This document shows, piece by piece, positions 1 through 9,011 of a stretch of 64,000 nt of DNA. The stretch is from CALAED01 sp035765195 (GTDB lineage: Bacteria; Actinomycetota; Actinomycetes; Streptosporangiales; Streptosporangiaceae), in contig DASTYC010000046.1 of NCBI GenBank assembly GCA_035765195.1, forward strand, positions 62,001 to 126,000, written 5' to 3'. Under the pieces are notes generated by a model. The model was given only the letters and a program-made list of their open reading frames with translations. It was not told where the DNA came from and searched no databases. How positions within the stretch are numbered: position 1 is the stretch's first letter; each line of letters starts with the position of its first letter. The position numbers and the translations under genes were made by a program.

Positions 1-2
1 AC

Positions 3-317
3 AGCTATCCGGCCGCGTTGAAGGCGGCCATCGACTGGCACTTCACCCAGTGGACGGCCAAGCCCGTCGCCTTCCTCAGCTACGGCGGGTCGGCGGGTGG
101 CCGGCACGCGGCGCTGCACCTGGAGAACGTGCTGACCGAGCTGCACGCGGTGCCGATCCGTGACGGTCTGTCCTTCGTGAACTACTTCACCTCGTGGCAG
201 GACGGACGCCCGCTGGACCCCGATACCCCCGGGTACGCCAAGACGATGCTCGACCATCTGGCCTGGTGGGCCGGTGCGCTCCGGCCGGCGCGGGAGCGTG
301 TCCCCTACCCGGCATGA
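3..317 (+). CDS. NADPH-dependent FMN reductase family, 3' end only
   Basis: The frame is open from the first bases of the window, so this is the 3' end of a gene whose start lies outside. The first visible residues, SYPAALKAAIDW, and the later FLSYGG match the flavodoxin-fold NADPH-dependent FMN/quinone reductase family, where a YP-x-ALK-x-AID segment lies at the flavin site. About 104 residues are seen, roughly half of a usual member of about 190. Such enzymes reduce FMN or quinones with NAD(P)H in the cytosol. The next gene starts 234 bases downstream and no operon link is visible. The family call is good; the substrate is unknown. Confidence 0.8.
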   Translation, partial: SYPAALKAAIDWHFTQWTAKPVAFLSYGGSAGGRHAALHLENVLTELHAVPIRDGLSFVNYFTSWQDGRPLDPDTPGYAKTMLDHLAWWAGALRPARERVPYPA

Positions 318-551
318 CCACACGGCGCCGGACGAAGTCGCCGCCGGTTTCGTCACCCAGGTGCCGCTCGGCCCGGCGGTGTCGGCGCTCGCTCGCCGCT
401 CCGCCGGCCGGGCCGCCTCGGTAAAGAGCGTGGGCAATCAACGTGCGATTTGCGCCAAACCATCCGCACCAGAAAGGGAACTGAGGCACCCACGGATACG
501 GTCGGACGCCTGCCCTACGCCATCACGGCGTCGAATGATCGGAGGTGTTCG

Positions 552-1574
552 ATGCCGGAGTCCGGCTCGGCGGACAGGACCCGTAGGGATATCTTCAAGG
601 TCGCGTCCGGCGCGCTTTTGATGGGTCCGCTGGGCGCGTGCACGGCGGGTCATTCCCCACCGGCCCGCGACCGCGCCCCGGCGCTCGCGTACGCGAGCGA
701 AATGGTCCGCGGGTTCAAGACCTCAGGCTTCGCGCCGAAGGCCGTGCCCGTCCCGCTGCGCCCCTACCGGGTGGGCGCGTCGCGGAAGGACAATGGCGCG
801 CACGATGCCGCGGGAGTGCGGATTATGAAGCTGGACGGGCGGCGCTGGGATCACCCGGTGCTCCAGGCGGCGTACGGCCTGCAGAACATGTGGTCGTGGG
901 AGACGACCCACGACCCGTACTACCTGGCCCGGGCCCGTGCTCAGGCCGACCGGCTGGTGGCGCGCCGCGCAGAGGCTCGCGGGGCGTGGTTCTTCCCCTA
1001 TCCCTTCGCGTTCCCCGCCCCGGACCACCACATGGTGATGAAGCCCCCGTGGTACTCCGCGATGGCCCAAGGCGAGGCGCTGAGCCTGTTCAGCAGACTT
1101 GCCGACACGGCCGCGCTGCCGCCGCGAGCACGCAACGGCTATCGGCGAGCCGCCGACCGTGTCTTCGCCGCGCTGTGCCTGGGGCCGCGGCGGCGACCGT
1201 GGGTGACGCGGCTGGACGGTCATGGCTACCTGTGCTTCGAGGAGTACCCGCAAAGTCCGGCCCGCAGATCGGATTTCACGTTCAACGGCCACAACTACGT
1301 GGCCTTCGGGCTCTGGGACTATCACGCCGTCACCGGCAGCCAACACGCCGCACAACTCTTCGACGGGGCGCTGACGGCGACGGTTCGCTACGCCAGAATT
1401 CTGCGCCGGCCCGGCGATTACTCCTCGTACTGCCTGCGCCATGACATTCGGAGCGGCAAATATCATCACGTCGTCATCCGCCAATTGCGCGTGCTCTATG
1501 ACATCAGCGGAAACTCGGTATTCGCCGGTATCGCCACCAAATACACCCGAGATGCTGCGAAAGCGGGCCGGTGA
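552..1574 (+). CDS. D-glucuronyl C5-epimerase family lipoprotein (TAT signal)
   Basis: A 340-residue protein. I start it at the ATG preceded by GGAGGTGTTCG rather than at upstream in-frame codons. The N-terminus has a twin-arginine motif (RRDIFK, about residues 10-15) and a lipobox-like LGAC near residue 28, so export by Tat and lipid anchoring on the outer membrane face is likely. The central WYSAMAQGEALSLFSRL and later FNGHNYVAFGLWDY are the helical-barrel motifs of the glucuronyl C5-epimerase C-terminal family, which includes enzymes acting on uronic acid polymers and many uncharacterised bacterial members. Substrate and role here are unknown. It stands alone on this strand. Confidence 0.72.
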   Translation: MPESGSADRTRRDIFKVASGALLMGPLGACTAGHSPPARDRAPALAYASEMVRGFKTSGFAPKAVPVPLRPYRVGASRKDNGAHDAAGVRIMKLDGRRWDHPVLQAAYGLQNMWSWETTHDPYYLARARAQADRLVARRAEARGAWFFPYPFAFPAPDHHMVMKPPWYSAMAQGEALSLFSRLADTAALPPRARNGYRRAADRVFAALCLGPRRRPWVTRLDGHGYLCFEEYPQSPARRSDFTFNGHNYVAFGLWDYHAVTGSQHAAQLFDGALTATVRYARILRRPGDYSSYCLRHDIRSGKYHHVVIRQLRVLYDISGNSVFAGIATKYTRDAAKAGR

Positions 1575-1796
1575 CCCGGGGCGCACTGTTCGCCCGGTTA
1601 GTGATCCTGAGCGGGCCGCAGCGGGAAGGTGCCGGCGCTCGACCATGGCCGGGTGGCCGCCCACCGGACGGCGGCCCGGAACGTCGGCCTGCTCTGCCGG
1701 GCCGACCCGGTCCAGACATCCCGTGCTGCCGCCGAAGCCGCGCGGGCGCCGCCGTCCGGCCAAGACCCGCTTCACGCGCGCGCTACCGATAGTGTC

Positions 1797-3518
1797 CTAA
1801 GCCGGATACGGAGAGCCGGCCTTGGTGAGCACGCGGCCGAGCCCGGAGCGCGTGGTCAAGATGATCAGCCGGTCTTCGGGGGCGAGACAGTAGTCCTCGT
1901 CCAGGCTCCAGTCGAGGTCATGCTCCCCGCGGCGGGCCATCGCCACCGCCCGTGCCTCGCCCGGCTCGTGCACGTCCCGCACGGGGCGCCCGGCGAGCGT
2001 GGAACCCGCTTCGATCGGTACGTCGGCGATGAATATCACCTGCTGACCGATGGGGATGGTGCCGATGATCTTGCGTTCCGTCATCGCCGCGGCGAAGGCC
2101 GGCGCGGCCAGCTGCGGCACGCTCCGCGAGACCGGGATGTTGAAGTTGCGCTGGACGCGGATCGCCAGATCACCGTCGAACAGCCGGAGCACGACGTGGA
2201 GATCCTCGCGGAACGTGCGGCCGTGCAGCGCGGCCTCGAGATTGGTGATGTCGTCGCTGGTCACGGTGACCAGCGCGCGGCTGTTGCCGACCCATGCCGT
2301 GCGCAAGGTCTCCTCCCGTGTGGCATCGCCGAACACGATGGGCACGCCGAGGCCGCGGGTCTGGGCCACTCCGGCCGCGTTCTCGTCGTGTTCGATGCAC
2401 ACCACCGGGATGCCCAGGTCGTGGAGCTGGCGGGCGATGCGAGTGCCGACCTCCCCGAGCCCGACGACCACCACGTGATCGCTGATGGGAGCCAGCAGCC
2501 GGCCGCGCGAATCGGCCAGCCGGATCCGGACGATCGAATCGACGATCGTCGCGGTGATGACGGGGATGAGCGCGATGCCGGACAGCGTCACCAGCAGCTG
2601 GGTGAGCTTGGCGACGGCCGGGAGCCCGATGTCCGGGTCGGCCGTGCCCGAGACCTCGAAGAGCGTCAGGTAGATGGAGTCGAGCAGGCTGTAGCCGCCG
2701 ACCGTGGCCTGCAGCCCGACGCCGACGATGAGGAGGGCGACCAGGACGGCGATCGCCAGCCGCAGCCACCGGTTCACCACCGAGTGCAGGTTGCCGAGCA
2801 ATCCGGCGAGCGGCAGCCGCCGGCGGCGGTACTGTGCCACCGGATCTCGCGGCGTTCCGTCGGCGAGCGCGAGGACGAGCCCGGCGCCCTGTTTGCCTGG
2901 CGGCAACAGCAGCGGCGTGTCCGCGGCGGGATCGTCCGCCAGCCCGCACAGCACATGCTGGTCCCCGGCGCCGCGCTCCGTCACGTAGACCGTGCGGCCG
3001 CCGATCCGGACGTGGTTCGGCGCGACCTGCCCGAACGCGGCGGCCACGAACTCCGGCGCGGCCATGCCCGCGTCGGACAGCACCGCGCAGTCGGCGAACA
3101 GCTTCCGGATGCGATGCCCGAGGACGGTATTGGACATCCTGATGACCAGCCGGAGGCGGGAGTTGATCTCTTGGGCCCGCAGCGCGGCGTGGATGTTGCC
3201 GACGTCGTCGGGACCGACCAACGCCACGGCCCTGGCCATGTCGACCCGCGCGGTCAAGAACGCCTCGTCGGTGAGTTGCTGCGCCTCGACGATCCGCACC
3301 TTCGGCAGGCGGGAGATCTGCGGGCCGTGATGCTGCCGCTTCGACGGCAGGATCACCGTCACCTCCTGGCCGAACCTCGTGACCAGGGCCTCGGCCAGCC
3401 GGTGCGCGAGAGCGGTGTCGCCACATACGACCAGGTGGCCGCGGAGCGTTATTCTGCGCAGTGGGACGGCAGGCACGCCGCGAATGATAATCCTCTTCGG
3501 CCCCGCTTTCGGCCCCAT
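1797..3518 (-). CDS. RCK/TrkA-N ion-channel-like NAD-binding membrane protein
   Basis: About 573 residues from the ATG at 3518; longer in-frame extension would overlap the divergent gene at 3648 and has no coding character. Order: a first Rossmann TrkA-N domain (LVVCGDTALAHRLAEALV), a membrane part with WLRLAIAVLVALLIVGVGLQ and a second hydrophobic stretch near LTQLLVTLSGIALIPV, then a second TrkA-N domain (VVVVGLGEVGTRIARQL) and a C-terminal RCK-like region. This is the layout of two-helix RCK potassium channels and CASTOR/POLLUX-like relatives. The pore position reads LFEVSGTADPDIG and lacks the TxGYG filter, so potassium selectivity is doubtful. Divergent from the DsrE-like gene, with 129 bases between starts. 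Confidence 0.75.
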   Translation of the reverse strand: MGPKAGPKRIIIRGVPAVPLRRITLRGHLVVCGDTALAHRLAEALVTRFGQEVTVILPSKRQHHGPQISRLPKVRIVEAQQLTDEAFLTARVDMARAVALVGPDDVGNIHAALRAQEINSRLRLVIRMSNTVLGHRIRKLFADCAVLSDAGMAAPEFVAAAFGQVAPNHVRIGGRTVYVTERGAGDQHVLCGLADDPAADTPLLLPPGKQGAGLVLALADGTPRDPVAQYRRRRLPLAGLLGNLHSVVNRWLRLAIAVLVALLIVGVGLQATVGGYSLLDSIYLTLFEVSGTADPDIGLPAVAKLTQLLVTLSGIALIPVITATIVDSIVRIRLADSRGRLLAPISDHVVVVGLGEVGTRIARQLHDLGIPVVCIEHDENAAGVAQTRGLGVPIVFGDATREETLRTAWVGNSRALVTVTSDDITNLEAALHGRTFREDLHVVLRLFDGDLAIRVQRNFNIPVSRSVPQLAAPAFAAAMTERKIIGTIPIGQQVIFIADVPIEAGSTLAGRPVRDVHEPGEARAVAMARRGEHDLDWSLDEDYCLAPEDRLIILTTRSGLGRVLTKAGSPYPA

Positions 3519-3647
3519 TGTCCGGCCGCCCGCACCAAGCGCGGAGCCGTAGGGCCGTAGGGCCGTAGCCGCCGCGACGTTCGGCTCTGCCGGAGCCGGA
3601 CGGGTGTCGATGATGCTCGACAGCGAACCCACCGGCGGGAGGTCGCT

Positions 3648-3998
3648 GTGAACATCCTGGTCGTCATCAACGATTCCGCGTACGGCAGCGAGCGGTCGTA
3701 CAACGCGTTGCGGCTGGCCGGTGTCCTGGCCATGCGGGAGGGGACGGACGTCCGTGTCTTCTTGCTGGGCGACGGGGTCACCTGTGCGCGGGCCGGGCAG
3801 ACGGTGCCCAACGGCTTCTACCACCTGGACCGGATGCTCACCTCGTTCGTCCGGCACGGAGGAAAGGTCGGGTGCTGCGGCACCTGTCTGGACGCCCGCG
3901 GCATCGACGAGGACACGCTGGTGCACGCCGCGACCCGCTCGACCATGGACGAGCTGGCCGACTGGACGCTCGACGCCGACCAGGTCCTGGTCTTTTGA
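3648..3998 (+). CDS. DsrE/TusD-like small protein with CCGTCLDARG motif
   Basis: A 116-residue protein beginning at GTG with a good ribosome site (GGGAGG, 8 bases upstream). The start MNILVVINDSAYGSERSYNALRLA and the pattern VFLLGDGV are typical of the DsrE/DsrF-like fold, whose members carry sulfur on a conserved cysteine or act as partners of such proteins. Cysteines cluster at GCCGTCLDARG (about residues 81-91), as expected for the sulfur-carrying loop. A clear paralogue lies at 47810-48184 on the other strand, sharing YGxERxYNxLR, PNGxY and CGxCLDARG. Its direct partner is not obvious: neighbours are an ion-channel-like gene and an IclR gene. Confidence 0.75.
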   Translation: MNILVVINDSAYGSERSYNALRLAGVLAMREGTDVRVFLLGDGVTCARAGQTVPNGFYHLDRMLTSFVRHGGKVGCCGTCLDARGIDEDTLVHAATRSTMDELADWTLDADQVLVF

Positions 3999-4016
3999 CC
4001 GAGCCGGCGCCGCGGG

Positions 4017-4832
4017 TCAGCCGTCTGCCGGGGGTGCGGAGCCGCTCGGGCGCGGGCGCTGCCCGCCGATGCGCTTGGTGGCCCGCTCGGCCGCGGCGGC
4101 GACCTCCTCGCCGACGCGCGCCATCTCGCGGCCGCTGAGCTGGCTGGTGGTTCCCACGACGACGAGCAGCAGTTCCGGATGCGCGTCTCGGCCGAAGACC
4201 GCCGCGGCCACGGCGTTGTGGTCCGGATAGTACTCGCCGCGGCTGGTCGAATAGCCGCGCTGCCTGGTGAGCAGCAACTCGCGGACGAACTCGTCCGCGT
4301 CGACGACCGAGTGCGGCGTCCGGCCGGGCAGAGGGTGCCGTTTCAGCAGGTCGCTCACCTCGGCGGGCGGCTCCCAGGCGAACCACGCCTTCGCCGCGAC
4401 CGCACCGGTCGGCGGGAACACCGCCCCGATGTCGATGGTGACCCTGATCGGCCGCCTGCTTTCCACGCGGTCGCGCACCACGAACATCTCTCGCTCGTCG
4501 CGGGTCATCAGGAAGCAGCCGAGCCCGGTCCGCTCGGTGACCCGCCGCGCCTCCTCCAGGGCGATCTTCAGGCTCTGGCCGAGCCGGTCGACAAGCGATC
4601 CGAGCTCGGCCAGATACAGCCCGAGACGGTACGTCTTCGTCGCCGGGTCGGCCGCGATCACTCGGCCGCCCTCCAGCGTCTTGAGCAGGTTGAAGCAGGT
4701 GGAGACGTTGATCGAGGTAGCCCGCGCGATCTCGCTCAACGTCGCGGGCTCGTTGCCGCGAACGCGGAAGAACTCCAGGATCGCCAGCGCGTTCCGGATC
4801 GCCGGCACGCTCTTTCCGGCCTGCTCGGCCAC
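4017..4832 (-). CDS. IclR family transcriptional regulator
   Basis: A 271-residue protein starting at GTG. An N-terminal winged helix (AIRNALAILEFF...LSEIARATSINVSTCFNLLKTLE, about residues 10-55) is followed by an effector-binding domain with the IclR-type RGYSTSRGEY and DHNAVAAAVF segments. IclR proteins usually control a neighbouring catabolic operon in response to an aromatic or organic acid. It is the last gene of a minus-strand run behind a cupin and an AceE-like gene, which are the probable targets. An imperfect dyad upstream of the cupin gene at 5527-5545 may be its operator, which is inference. Confidence 0.9.
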   Translation of the reverse strand: MAEQAGKSVPAIRNALAILEFFRVRGNEPATLSEIARATSINVSTCFNLLKTLEGGRVIAADPATKTYRLGLYLAELGSLVDRLGQSLKIALEEARRVTERTGLGCFLMTRDEREMFVVRDRVESRRPIRVTIDIGAVFPPTGAVAAKAWFAWEPPAEVSDLLKRHPLPGRTPHSVVDADEFVRELLLTRQRGYSTSRGEYYPDHNAVAAAVFGRDAHPELLLVVVGTTSQLSGREMARVGEEVAAAAERATKRIGGQRPRPSGSAPPADG

Positions 4833-4893
4833 CTCTCACATCCCCGGCGCGGGATACGTCACGCCTCGTGACCGGCGGCAGGCGCCCGCCGGG

Positions 4894-5505
4894 TCACGTC
4901 TGCGAAGCGTGCACGATGTGCGGCGCCGACTCCACGTCCTCATGACTCTCCGTGGCGCTCCACGACGCCGCGCGTTCCCGCACGAGGTGCTGGGTGTTCT
5001 CGTCACCGATCGGCTCCTGCCAAAAAAGCGCCCTGGCCTGGGCGAGCAGGGGGAGATCATGGATCGCGATCATAGTCGCGTCGCCCTCGCCGTCGTTGAC
5101 GAACGAGTGGTCGTGCCAGGCGGGGCACGTGAAGAAGTCGCCGGCCTGGAACCTGATCTCCTTGCCGTCGACCGTGGCGTACCCGCTGCCCTCGATCCAG
5201 TAGTAGATCGCCACCGAGTTGTGCCGGTGACCGGGGATGCTCTCGCCAGGGTGGATGCGCTGGACCCCGACGAAGATCAGCGGCGAGGCACCCGGCGCGC
5301 CCTCCCACTGCTGGTTCACCAACGCGGCGAAGCGCCGGTATGCCGGGTAGCGCTTCGGGTGCTCGCTCATCTCGTCGAGGACCGCCTTGATGTCCTGCCA
5401 CCGCCACACGCCGGGGTCGGTGTCGGCCGGGATCATCGACTTGAAGTACGCGTCCGGGTTCATGATCACGGATCCGCTGCCCACCGCAGTCTGGTCGTCG
5501 CTCAT
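4894..5505 (-). CDS. cupin domain protein, gentisate dioxygenase-like
   Basis: A 203-residue protein with a strong ribosome site (AAGGAG, 9 bases before ATG). A single cupin barrel is seen: PGHRHNSVAIYYWIEG (metal-ligand His-His region, about residues 93-108), then GDFFTCPAWHDHSFVND for the second cupin motif with further histidines. The arrangement resembles gentisate/salicylate 1,2-dioxygenase-like cupins and other Fe(II) ring-cleaving or sensor cupins, but the protein is shorter than gentisate dioxygenases, which are bicupins of about 340 residues. Sits between the IclR gene and the AceE-like gene on the same strand, so a shared catabolic role is likely. Substrate unknown. Confidence 0.8.
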   Translation of the reverse strand: MSDDQTAVGSGSVIMNPDAYFKSMIPADTDPGVWRWQDIKAVLDEMSEHPKRYPAYRRFAALVNQQWEGAPGASPLIFVGVQRIHPGESIPGHRHNSVAIYYWIEGSGYATVDGKEIRFQAGDFFTCPAWHDHSFVNDGEGDATMIAIHDLPLLAQARALFWQEPIGDENTQHLVRERAASWSATESHEDVESAPHIVHASQT

Positions 5506-5526
5506 CTGGCCGATCTCCTTTCTTTA

Positions 5527-5545
5527 GAGAGAAAGTACTCCTCTC
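5527..5545. promoter_or_regulatory. possible IclR-type operator dyad
   Basis: The short space between the AceE-like and cupin genes holds GAGAG (5527-5531) and CTCTC (5541-5545) as inverted half-sites around AAAGTACTC, overlapped by a second small dyad CTCCT/AGGAG at 5538-5550. It is more A/T-rich than its surroundings and lies just upstream of the cupin ribosome site. A regulatory site for the adjacent IclR protein is a reasonable guess, without direct support. Confidence 0.3.
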
Positions 5546-5589
5546 AGGAGAAAAAGCCAGGGTCTGGCGGCGCTCGCTTCCCGCGGCGC

Positions 5590-7959
5590 TCAGTCGGCCA
5601 GGTCGAGCGCGGCCGCGACGATGGCGTCGGCGTCGATGCCGTGATGCCGGTAGACGTCCTCCAGCGCGCCGGACTGGCCGAACTCCGTGACGCCGAGCGG
5701 CAGGCAGGCGACGTTGTTGACGCCGGCGAGGAAGGCGAGGGTGTGGGGGTGCCCGTCGAGCACCGTGACCAGCGGCGTGGCCCGGGACCTCGGGAAGGCC
5801 TGGTCGAGGATCCAGTCGGGGTCGCTCCCCCTGCCCTGCCTCGCGCGCAGTGCGCGGAACAGCAGCCCCGGGCTGGTGACGCACACGACGTCGGCGCCGA
5901 TCCCCATGGCGTCGAGCCGGTCGGCGGCGGCCACCGCCTCGGGGACGACCGCGCCCATCGCGGCGACGGTGACGCGCGGCCGCTCGGCACGGCGGAGCGG
6001 GTAGGCGCCGGCGACCACGAGCCGGCGCCGGCGGTCGCGCGCGGCGGGATCGGACGGCACGCCGGCGAGCCGCTGGTCGACCGGACGGGTCGACAGCCGC
6101 AGGTACGTCGACGAGCCGCCCGGACGGCCGAGCCGCGCGAGCCCGGCGAGCAGCGTCCACTCGGCCTCGATCGCGAACGCCGGCTCGTAGGCGACGCAGC
6201 CGGGCTGCTCGACGCCGATCGAGGGCGTCGTGATCGACTGGTGCGCGCCGCCCTCGGGCGCGAGCGCGACGCCGGACGGGGTGCCGACCAGGATCGACTG
6301 GCCCCCGGCGTAGATGCCGAACGACCATGGTTCGAGCGCCCGTTCCACGAACGGGTCGTACAGCACGCCGATCGGCAGCAGCGGCCGGCCCCACCGGCTC
6401 CAGGTCGCGCCGAGCTCGCCGATCAGTCCGACGAGGTTGGTCTCGGCGATGCCGAGCTCGATGTGCTGACCGGTCGGCCGCTCGCGCCAATGCAAGATCG
6501 TGTCGGCGTCGTCCGCGAACCAGTCGACGCGTTCGCGCACCGACCACACGCCGACCTTGTTCACCCACCCGCCGAGGTTCGTCGATGAGCTGACGTCCGG
6601 ACTGACGGTGACGACGCGAGCCGCGGCGTCGGGAGAGTTTCTGGTGAGGTCGAGCAGCGCCCGGCCGAGCGCCGCCTGCGTCGTGGCGGTGCCCGCGGGC
6701 GGCGGCCGGCCGAAGTCGGCGGGCACCCGCGGCGGCGCGGCGGCGGGCGCGCTCTCGCGGCGCAGCCGTCGCGCCGTCTCGGCGCACAGCGACGCGGCGG
6801 GACCGTCCGCGGGGAACCCCGCCCACGGGCGGGCGATGTCGGCGCCGAGCTCCGTCGCGAGCCGCTCCATCTGCTCGTCGGTCAGCAACGCCGAATGGTT
6901 TTGCGGATGCCCCTGGATGGGCAGCCCGTAGCCCTTGACGGTGTAGGCGAAGATGACGGTGGGACGCGTGTCGTCGATCGCGGCGAACGCCCGATCGAGC
7001 GCGGCGAGGTCGTGCCCGCCGAGGTTGGCGACGGCGGCGGTGAGGTGCGCGTCGTCGAGCTCGGCGAGCAGGCCGGCGATCCGCGTGCCCGCCGGGCCGG
7101 GGCCGGGCAGGCGCTCTCGCATCTCGGCGGCCGAGCAGCGCAGCAGGCGCTGATATTCGGGGTTGCTCATCTCGTCGATCCGCGCGCGCAGCGCCTCGCC
7201 GCCCGTGCGGGTGAACAGCTCATCGAGCAGTTCGCCGTACTTGACGGTGAGCACCTGCCAGCCGGCCGCCTCGAACATGCCCCGCAGCCTGGCGACGGCG
7301 ATGTTGGGCACCACGCGGTCGAGCGACTGCCGGTTGACGTCGACGATCCAGACCAGCTCGCCGAGCTCGACGACACCGGGATCCAGCACGGCCTCCCACA
7401 CCGCGCCCTCGTCCAGCTCGGCGTCGCCGACGAGCGCGTACTGCCGGCCGGGCGCCGGCGCGCCCGACCTGCTCTGCAGGAAGCGGTGCGCGACCGCACC
7501 CCAGATCGTCGCCGTCGCGCCGATCCCCACCGATCCGGTCGAGTAGTCGACCGGATCGGGGTCCTTGGTCCGGCTCGGGTAGCTTTGCAGGCCGCCGAAC
7601 GCGCGCAGCGTCGTCAGGTACGACTCGTCGAGTTCGCCGAGCAGGTAGTTGATCGCGTGCAGCACCGGCGACGCGTGCGGCTTGACCGACACCCGGTCGA
7701 CCGGCCGCAGGTGCCGAAACCACAGCGAGGTCATCAGCGACACCATGGAGGCGGACGACGCCTGGTGCCCGCCCACCTTGAGGCCCGTCGGGTTCGGCCG
7801 CACCCGGTTGGCGTGGTGCACGATGGCCGTCGACAGCCAGAGCACCCGCCGCTCCACCTCGCGCAGCACGTCCAAGTCGCGGTCGGCGCCGGTTGTGCGT
7901 TGTGTCCCGTTCGTGGCGTTCGTGGTGTTCGTGGCGTTCGTACCGGGCGCGTGCGTCAT
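5590..7959 (-). CDS. AceE-like pyruvate dehydrogenase E1 / transketolase-family protein
   Basis: A 789-residue thiamine-diphosphate enzyme. The N-terminal half has GLKVGGHQASSASMVSL and the cofactor motif LVGDAELDEGAVWEAV ending in VDVNRQSLD, closely patterned on homodimeric E1 (AceE: GDGEMDE...N-QRLD). The central and C-terminal transketolase domains follow (HIELGIAETNLVGLIGELGATW; PIGVLYDPFVERALEPW). It is shorter than AceE (about 890-920) and longer than transketolase (about 670). It probably decarboxylates or transfers a two-carbon unit from a 2-oxo acid or ketose; substrate unknown. The first residues are low-complexity (NATNTTNATNGT). It heads the run with the cupin and IclR genes. Confidence 0.8.
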   Translation of the reverse strand: MTHAPGTNATNTTNATNGTQRTTGADRDLDVLREVERRVLWLSTAIVHHANRVRPNPTGLKVGGHQASSASMVSLMTSLWFRHLRPVDRVSVKPHASPVLHAINYLLGELDESYLTTLRAFGGLQSYPSRTKDPDPVDYSTGSVGIGATATIWGAVAHRFLQSRSGAPAPGRQYALVGDAELDEGAVWEAVLDPGVVELGELVWIVDVNRQSLDRVVPNIAVARLRGMFEAAGWQVLTVKYGELLDELFTRTGGEALRARIDEMSNPEYQRLLRCSAAEMRERLPGPGPAGTRIAGLLAELDDAHLTAAVANLGGHDLAALDRAFAAIDDTRPTVIFAYTVKGYGLPIQGHPQNHSALLTDEQMERLATELGADIARPWAGFPADGPAASLCAETARRLRRESAPAAAPPRVPADFGRPPPAGTATTQAALGRALLDLTRNSPDAAARVVTVSPDVSSSTNLGGWVNKVGVWSVRERVDWFADDADTILHWRERPTGQHIELGIAETNLVGLIGELGATWSRWGRPLLPIGVLYDPFVERALEPWSFGIYAGGQSILVGTPSGVALAPEGGAHQSITTPSIGVEQPGCVAYEPAFAIEAEWTLLAGLARLGRPGGSSTYLRLSTRPVDQRLAGVPSDPAARDRRRRLVVAGAYPLRRAERPRVTVAAMGAVVPEAVAAADRLDAMGIGADVVCVTSPGLLFRALRARQGRGSDPDWILDQAFPRSRATPLVTVLDGHPHTLAFLAGVNNVACLPLGVTEFGQSGALEDVYRHHGIDADAIVAAALDLAD

Positions 7960-8030
7960 GGCTCGATCGCTCTCGTCGATGTAGTCAGATCATATTTCTC
8001 CCCATGTGTCGGCTCGGCGGCCCGTCCCCC

Positions 8031-8450
8031 TCACGGTGGTCCGTACCGCGTCCACAGCACCCGGGACAGCAGCGCGTCGAGGTCGGCGAGGTCGGGCGCG
8101 GTCGGCTCGGCCACCCCCGCGACCGCGTGCGCACCGTTCGGGACGGCGTACGCGTCAGCGAGGTGACCGGCGGCGGCTCGCCAGCCGCCGCGCAGCGCCG
8201 TGGTCAGCCGCTGTACGTCCGGGTCGGCGTCGTGGGCGGCCAGCCACTCGCGGCCGGCCATGTCGGCCGCGGCGACCAGCACGTCGGCGATGGCGTCGTC
8301 GGGCTTGCGGTCGCCGGTCGCGAGCGCGCGGTCGCAGTCTTGCAGTGCGGAGAACAACCGGCGGACCCGCGCGTAGCGGGTGGCGTCGCCATCACCGTGC
8401 AGCAGGAGATAGCCGGCTGCGGTACGCGTCTTGCGGAACGGGTCGTTCAT
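8031..8450 (-). CDS. hypothetical protein
   Basis: A 139-residue protein; I start it at the ATG with AAGGGGGTGAG upstream, giving MNDPFRKTRTAAGYLLLHG. It is rich in alanine and leucine and probably all-helical (DCDRALATGDRKPDDAIADVLVAAADMAGREWL). No signal peptide or membrane segment is seen. I do not recognise the family. It lies between the first MerR gene (81 bases upstream) and the AceE-like gene (71 bases downstream) on the same strand, so it could belong to either the stress block or the catabolic block. Codon use is typical of the window, which supports it being real. Confidence 0.7.
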   Translation of the reverse strand: MNDPFRKTRTAAGYLLLHGDGDATRYARVRRLFSALQDCDRALATGDRKPDDAIADVLVAAADMAGREWLAAHDADPDVQRLTTALRGGWRAAAGHLADAYAVPNGAHAVAGVAEPTAPDLADLDALLSRVLWTRYGPP

Positions 8451-8531
8451 CGGTCGGCTCACCCCCTTGAACGTGATGGGCTCGCGTCGGCGCGGGGCAG
8501 GGGCCGGGGCGACGCGCCGCACCGGGCCCGC

Positions 8532-8918
8532 TCAGCCCCGGCGAGCCTCGCCCTCCGGCGGCGGCCGGCCCGGGGACGGTCGCGAGGATGCCGCGGCCCC
8601 GCCGCGGCGGTCGTGCTCGGTCAGCAGCGCGCGCAACTCGTCGCGTTCGCGCGTGATCTGCGCGAGCTCGTATTCCAGTTCGATGATGCGGCGGATCGCG
8701 GGCAGGCTCATGCCTTCGCCCATCATGTGCACCACCTGCTGAACCTGCCCGATCTCGTGCCGGCTGTAGCGGCGCTGCCCGCCCGGGGAACGCCTCGGGG
8801 ACACCACGTTGTGCTCGTCGATCCGCCGCAGGAATGCCTGTCGCACCTCCAGCATCGAGGCGACCTGGCCGACGGTGTACAGCGGCGCGTGCTCGTCATC
8901 CAGCGGTGACAGCGTCAT
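8532..8918 (-). CDS. MerR family regulator (HspR-like)
   Basis: A 128-residue protein with an N-terminal MerR helix-turn-helix (YTVGQVASMLEVRQAFLRRIDEHNVVSPRRSPGGQRRYSRHEI, about residues 14-57) and a coiled-coil C-terminus (IIELEYELAQITRERDELRALL). There is no cysteine-rich effector domain, as in HspR-type regulators that repress chaperone genes. Ribosome site GGGGAG. It follows the hsp20 gene by 93 bases on the same strand and is related to the second MerR protein at 9518-9943 (both read VRQAFLRxxD and GGxRRYSR). Likely controls the heat-shock block; effector unknown. Confidence 0.88.
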   Translation of the reverse strand: MTLSPLDDEHAPLYTVGQVASMLEVRQAFLRRIDEHNVVSPRRSPGGQRRYSRHEIGQVQQVVHMMGEGMSLPAIRRIIELEYELAQITRERDELRALLTEHDRRGGAAASSRPSPGRPPPEGEARRG

Positions 8919-9011
8919 CGGTCTCCCCTCGTCTCCGCCGGCCGGCCCCGGCGCCGCCCGGCGCGCCCGCGCCCGCGCGCCCCGTGGGCCGGGGCCGATC
9001 CGATCCGGGCC

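Noticed and set aside
1629..3560. 643-codon open frame on the + strand
   Set aside because: Antisense shadow of the RCK channel-like gene.
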